The translations under genes were made by a program, and so were the position numbers. Under the pieces are notes generated by a model that was not told the origin of the DNA, did no database searches, and worked only from the letters and a program-made list of their open reading frames with translations. DNA of 42,153 bases. Origin: Chloroflexota bacterium. GTDB taxonomy: Bacteria > Chloroflexota > Dehalococcoidia > Bin125. The stretch lies in assembly GCA_028874365.1 (NCBI GenBank), contig JAPPJZ010000069.1, positions 1 to 42,153 of the forward strand, read 5' to 3'. Shown here piece after piece: positions 41,241 through 42,153 of this stretch. Every line of letters starts with the position of its first letter. The stretch's first letter is position 1.

Positions 41241-41966
41241 TCAGTCGTCGCGTCGAATGACGATGCGACGTCGCTGGCGGAAGGCGGCGATCGAGATCAG
41301 GACCACGGCGAGCGATGCCAGTCCGGCCCAGAGACCCGTGAGGCTGTCGGAGTCGGCGAGGCCGCCGCTACCGGTGTAGGGGAATGCCTTGGTCGGCTCA
41401 CAGGGCACGATCTCGATGTGGGGCGGGATGGATGCGCCGAACTGGGCGAGCAGGTCGAGCGCTTCGGCGGGCCCGTACGATTCGCCGAGGACGTCGACCG
41501 CGATCAACCGGTTGCCTTCGCCGACGTGGATCGTGATGTCGACGACTCTGCCGCTGGCGCTGACGGATTCTTCGTAGGTTCCCGGATCGAGGTTGAGACA
41601 CAGCTCGGGCGCCTTGCCGGCCTCCCCCATGCCGTCGCCGGAAGCTTCACATTCGATGAACGAGACACCTTCCGGGAGTGGGTAGGCGTCTTCACCGGTG
41701 AAGATTTCCAGCATCGCGGCAGGTGGGATCGACTGTCCGCCGGGTTCGGTGAAGGCGGTCACGAGGCCGCCATCTCCGACGGTGACGGTAAACGAAACCT
41801 CGCCATCACGGTCCTGCGAAGGAGCAGTGAACGTGTGGTCTCCGGGCGGGAGCGACAGACAGACGGACGGTCCGCCGGGCTGGGCGGAGATTGGCTGCAT
41901 TGAGGCCAGGCCGACGGCTCCGGCCACGAGTGCCGCTGCAACGGCGGCAATCAGGATGCGTGTCAC
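41241..41966 (-). CDS. Secreted duplicated-domain protein with FPYTG sorting-like C-terminus
   Basis: 241 residues. A signal peptide (LIAAVAAALVAGAVGLASM) is followed by two similar domains of about 70 residues: Cys36 to Glu107 and Cys123 to Glu190. Each begins CLxL, is rich in beta-strand pattern and ends with a Cys-Glu, so each could hold one disulfide. The C-terminus has AFPYTGSGG, a TM helix (LWAGLASLAVVLISIAAF) and RQRRR, the layout of sortase substrates (LPxTG-like, here FPYTG), although this may simply be a membrane anchor. GTG 41966 follows AGGGA by 5 bases. It is convergent with cysS, 3 bases apart. Its promoter region is at 41967-42051. Confidence 0.8.
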   Translation of the reverse strand: MTRILIAAVAAALVAGAVGLASMQPISAQPGGPSVCLSLPPGDHTFTAPSQDRDGEVSFTVTVGDGGLVTAFTEPGGQSIPPAAMLEIFTGEDAYPLPEGVSFIECEASGDGMGEAGKAPELCLNLDPGTYEESVSASGRVVDITIHVGEGNRLIAVDVLGESYGPAEALDLLAQFGASIPPHIEIVPCEPTKAFPYTGSGGLADSDSLTGLWAGLASLAVVLISIAAFRQRRRIVIRRDD

Positions 41967-41982
41967 GGGAGTCCCTTACCAA

Positions 41983-42017
41983 GCGTTTATTGGATGTTCG
42001 GAATGATGAATAAACGC
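41983..42017. promoter_or_regulatory. Inverted-repeat operator candidate
   Basis: Perfect 9-bp arms GCGTTTATT (41983-41991) and AATAAACGC (42009-42017), 17 bases apart. On the - strand it spans the expected transcription start and early leader of the secreted-protein gene, a place where a repressor would block transcription. Confidence 0.5.
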
Positions 42018-42023
42018 AATCGC

Positions 42024-42051
42024 AGGATAGATACTGCGTTGACGTCGTCAA
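42024..42051 (-). promoter_or_regulatory. Candidate sigma-70 promoter for the secreted protein
   Basis: On the - strand: TTGACG (42051-42046), a 16-base spacer, and TATCCT (42029-42024). The start would fall near 42017, at the edge of the inverted repeat. The -35 lies in a small palindrome (TTGACG-T-CGTCAA, 42039-42051). Confidence 0.55.
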
Positions 42052-42098
42052 GTGCAAAAAACTGTCGGGGGATGGAAATCGGTCTAGGATCGAGAGGT

Positions 42099-42153
42099 GC
42101 CCAGGTGGCGCAATTGGCAGCGCAGCCGATTTGTAATCGGCAGGTTGGGGGTT
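42099..42153 (+). tRNA. tRNA-Thr (anticodon TGT), 3' part outside the window
   Basis: The first 55 bases of a tRNA: acceptor 5' strand GCCCAGG, D stem GCGC/GCGC, anticodon stem GCCGA/TCGGC around TTTGTAA with anticodon TGT (reads ACA), then the T-arm start GGGGGTT. TAGGAT at 42085-42090, ending 8 bases before it, may be its -10. Confidence 0.93.

Noticed and set aside
1-42153. Mobile elements or defence systems
   Set aside because: I looked for transposase, integrase, toxin-antitoxin and restriction genes and found none; the genes are mostly housekeeping.

Overview
The window is ordinary chromosomal DNA, high in G+C, from a bacterium. I see no insertion sequence, prophage or CRISPR array. 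The gene content suggests an uncultured, probably monoderm-like lineage of the Chloroflexota type. The clues are a GlnR-like orphan regulator beside glnA, a PSP1/RicT protein beside holB, lipoproteins with acidic linkers, an FPYTG sorting-like tail, a two-domain MMPL exporter, an ispD-ispF fusion and a PIN-TRAM protein heading an isoprenoid/cysteine operon. No 16S rRNA gene or decisive marker is present, so this placement is an inference.

Layout: (1) 1-6259, + strand: the end of a complex I operon (nuoK partial, nuoL, nuoM, nuoN), then a sterol 24-C-methyltransferase-like gene. (2) 6273-10596: a nitrogen locus with two glutamine synthetase genes on the - strand (one canonical, one with altered catalytic positions), a small acidic-tailed protein, and a GlnR-like regulator. 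A GTAAC-n6-GTAAC box sits just upstream of the presumed glnA promoter. (3) 10794-17675: tRNA-Thr(CGT), a GYD protein, a large lipoprotein with a degenerate trypsin-like domain, an MMPL exporter, a DoxX protein, an unknown 233-residue protein and a CopC-like protein. (4) 17726-21247: alanine racemase diverging from a lytic transglycosylase lipoprotein.

(5) 21386-27475, + strand: rpmH, rnpA, yidD, a beta-propeller lipoprotein, yidC, jag, parA and parB. This is the classic origin-proximal neighbourhood but has no dnaA next to rpmH. A perfect 16-bp parS site is built into the first codons of the propeller lipoprotein. (6) 27481-31291, - strand: the overlapping lysA-holB-ricT operon. (7) 31351-35759: a metallo-beta-lactamase-fold protein and an M16 peptidase (+), then a radical SAM protein and a DinB-like protein (-). 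(8) 35974-36821: a second small acidic-tailed protein and a repeat-rich intergenic region that ends in an intrinsic terminator just before the next operon. (9) 36822-41237, + strand: PIN-TRAM, ispDF, cysE, cysS, resembling the Bacillus yacL-ispD-ispF-cysE-cysS arrangement. (10) 41241-42153: a secreted, duplicated-domain protein with an FPYTG tail, and the 5' part of tRNA-Thr(TGT).

Points most worth following: the sterol methyltransferase homologue; the GlnR-like regulator with its candidate operator and the divergent second glutamine synthetase; the terminator with no upstream gene on its strand before the PIN-TRAM operon; the parS-containing gene start; and the two small acidic proteins that each have the same 24-bp palindrome about 205 bp upstream in the same orientation.
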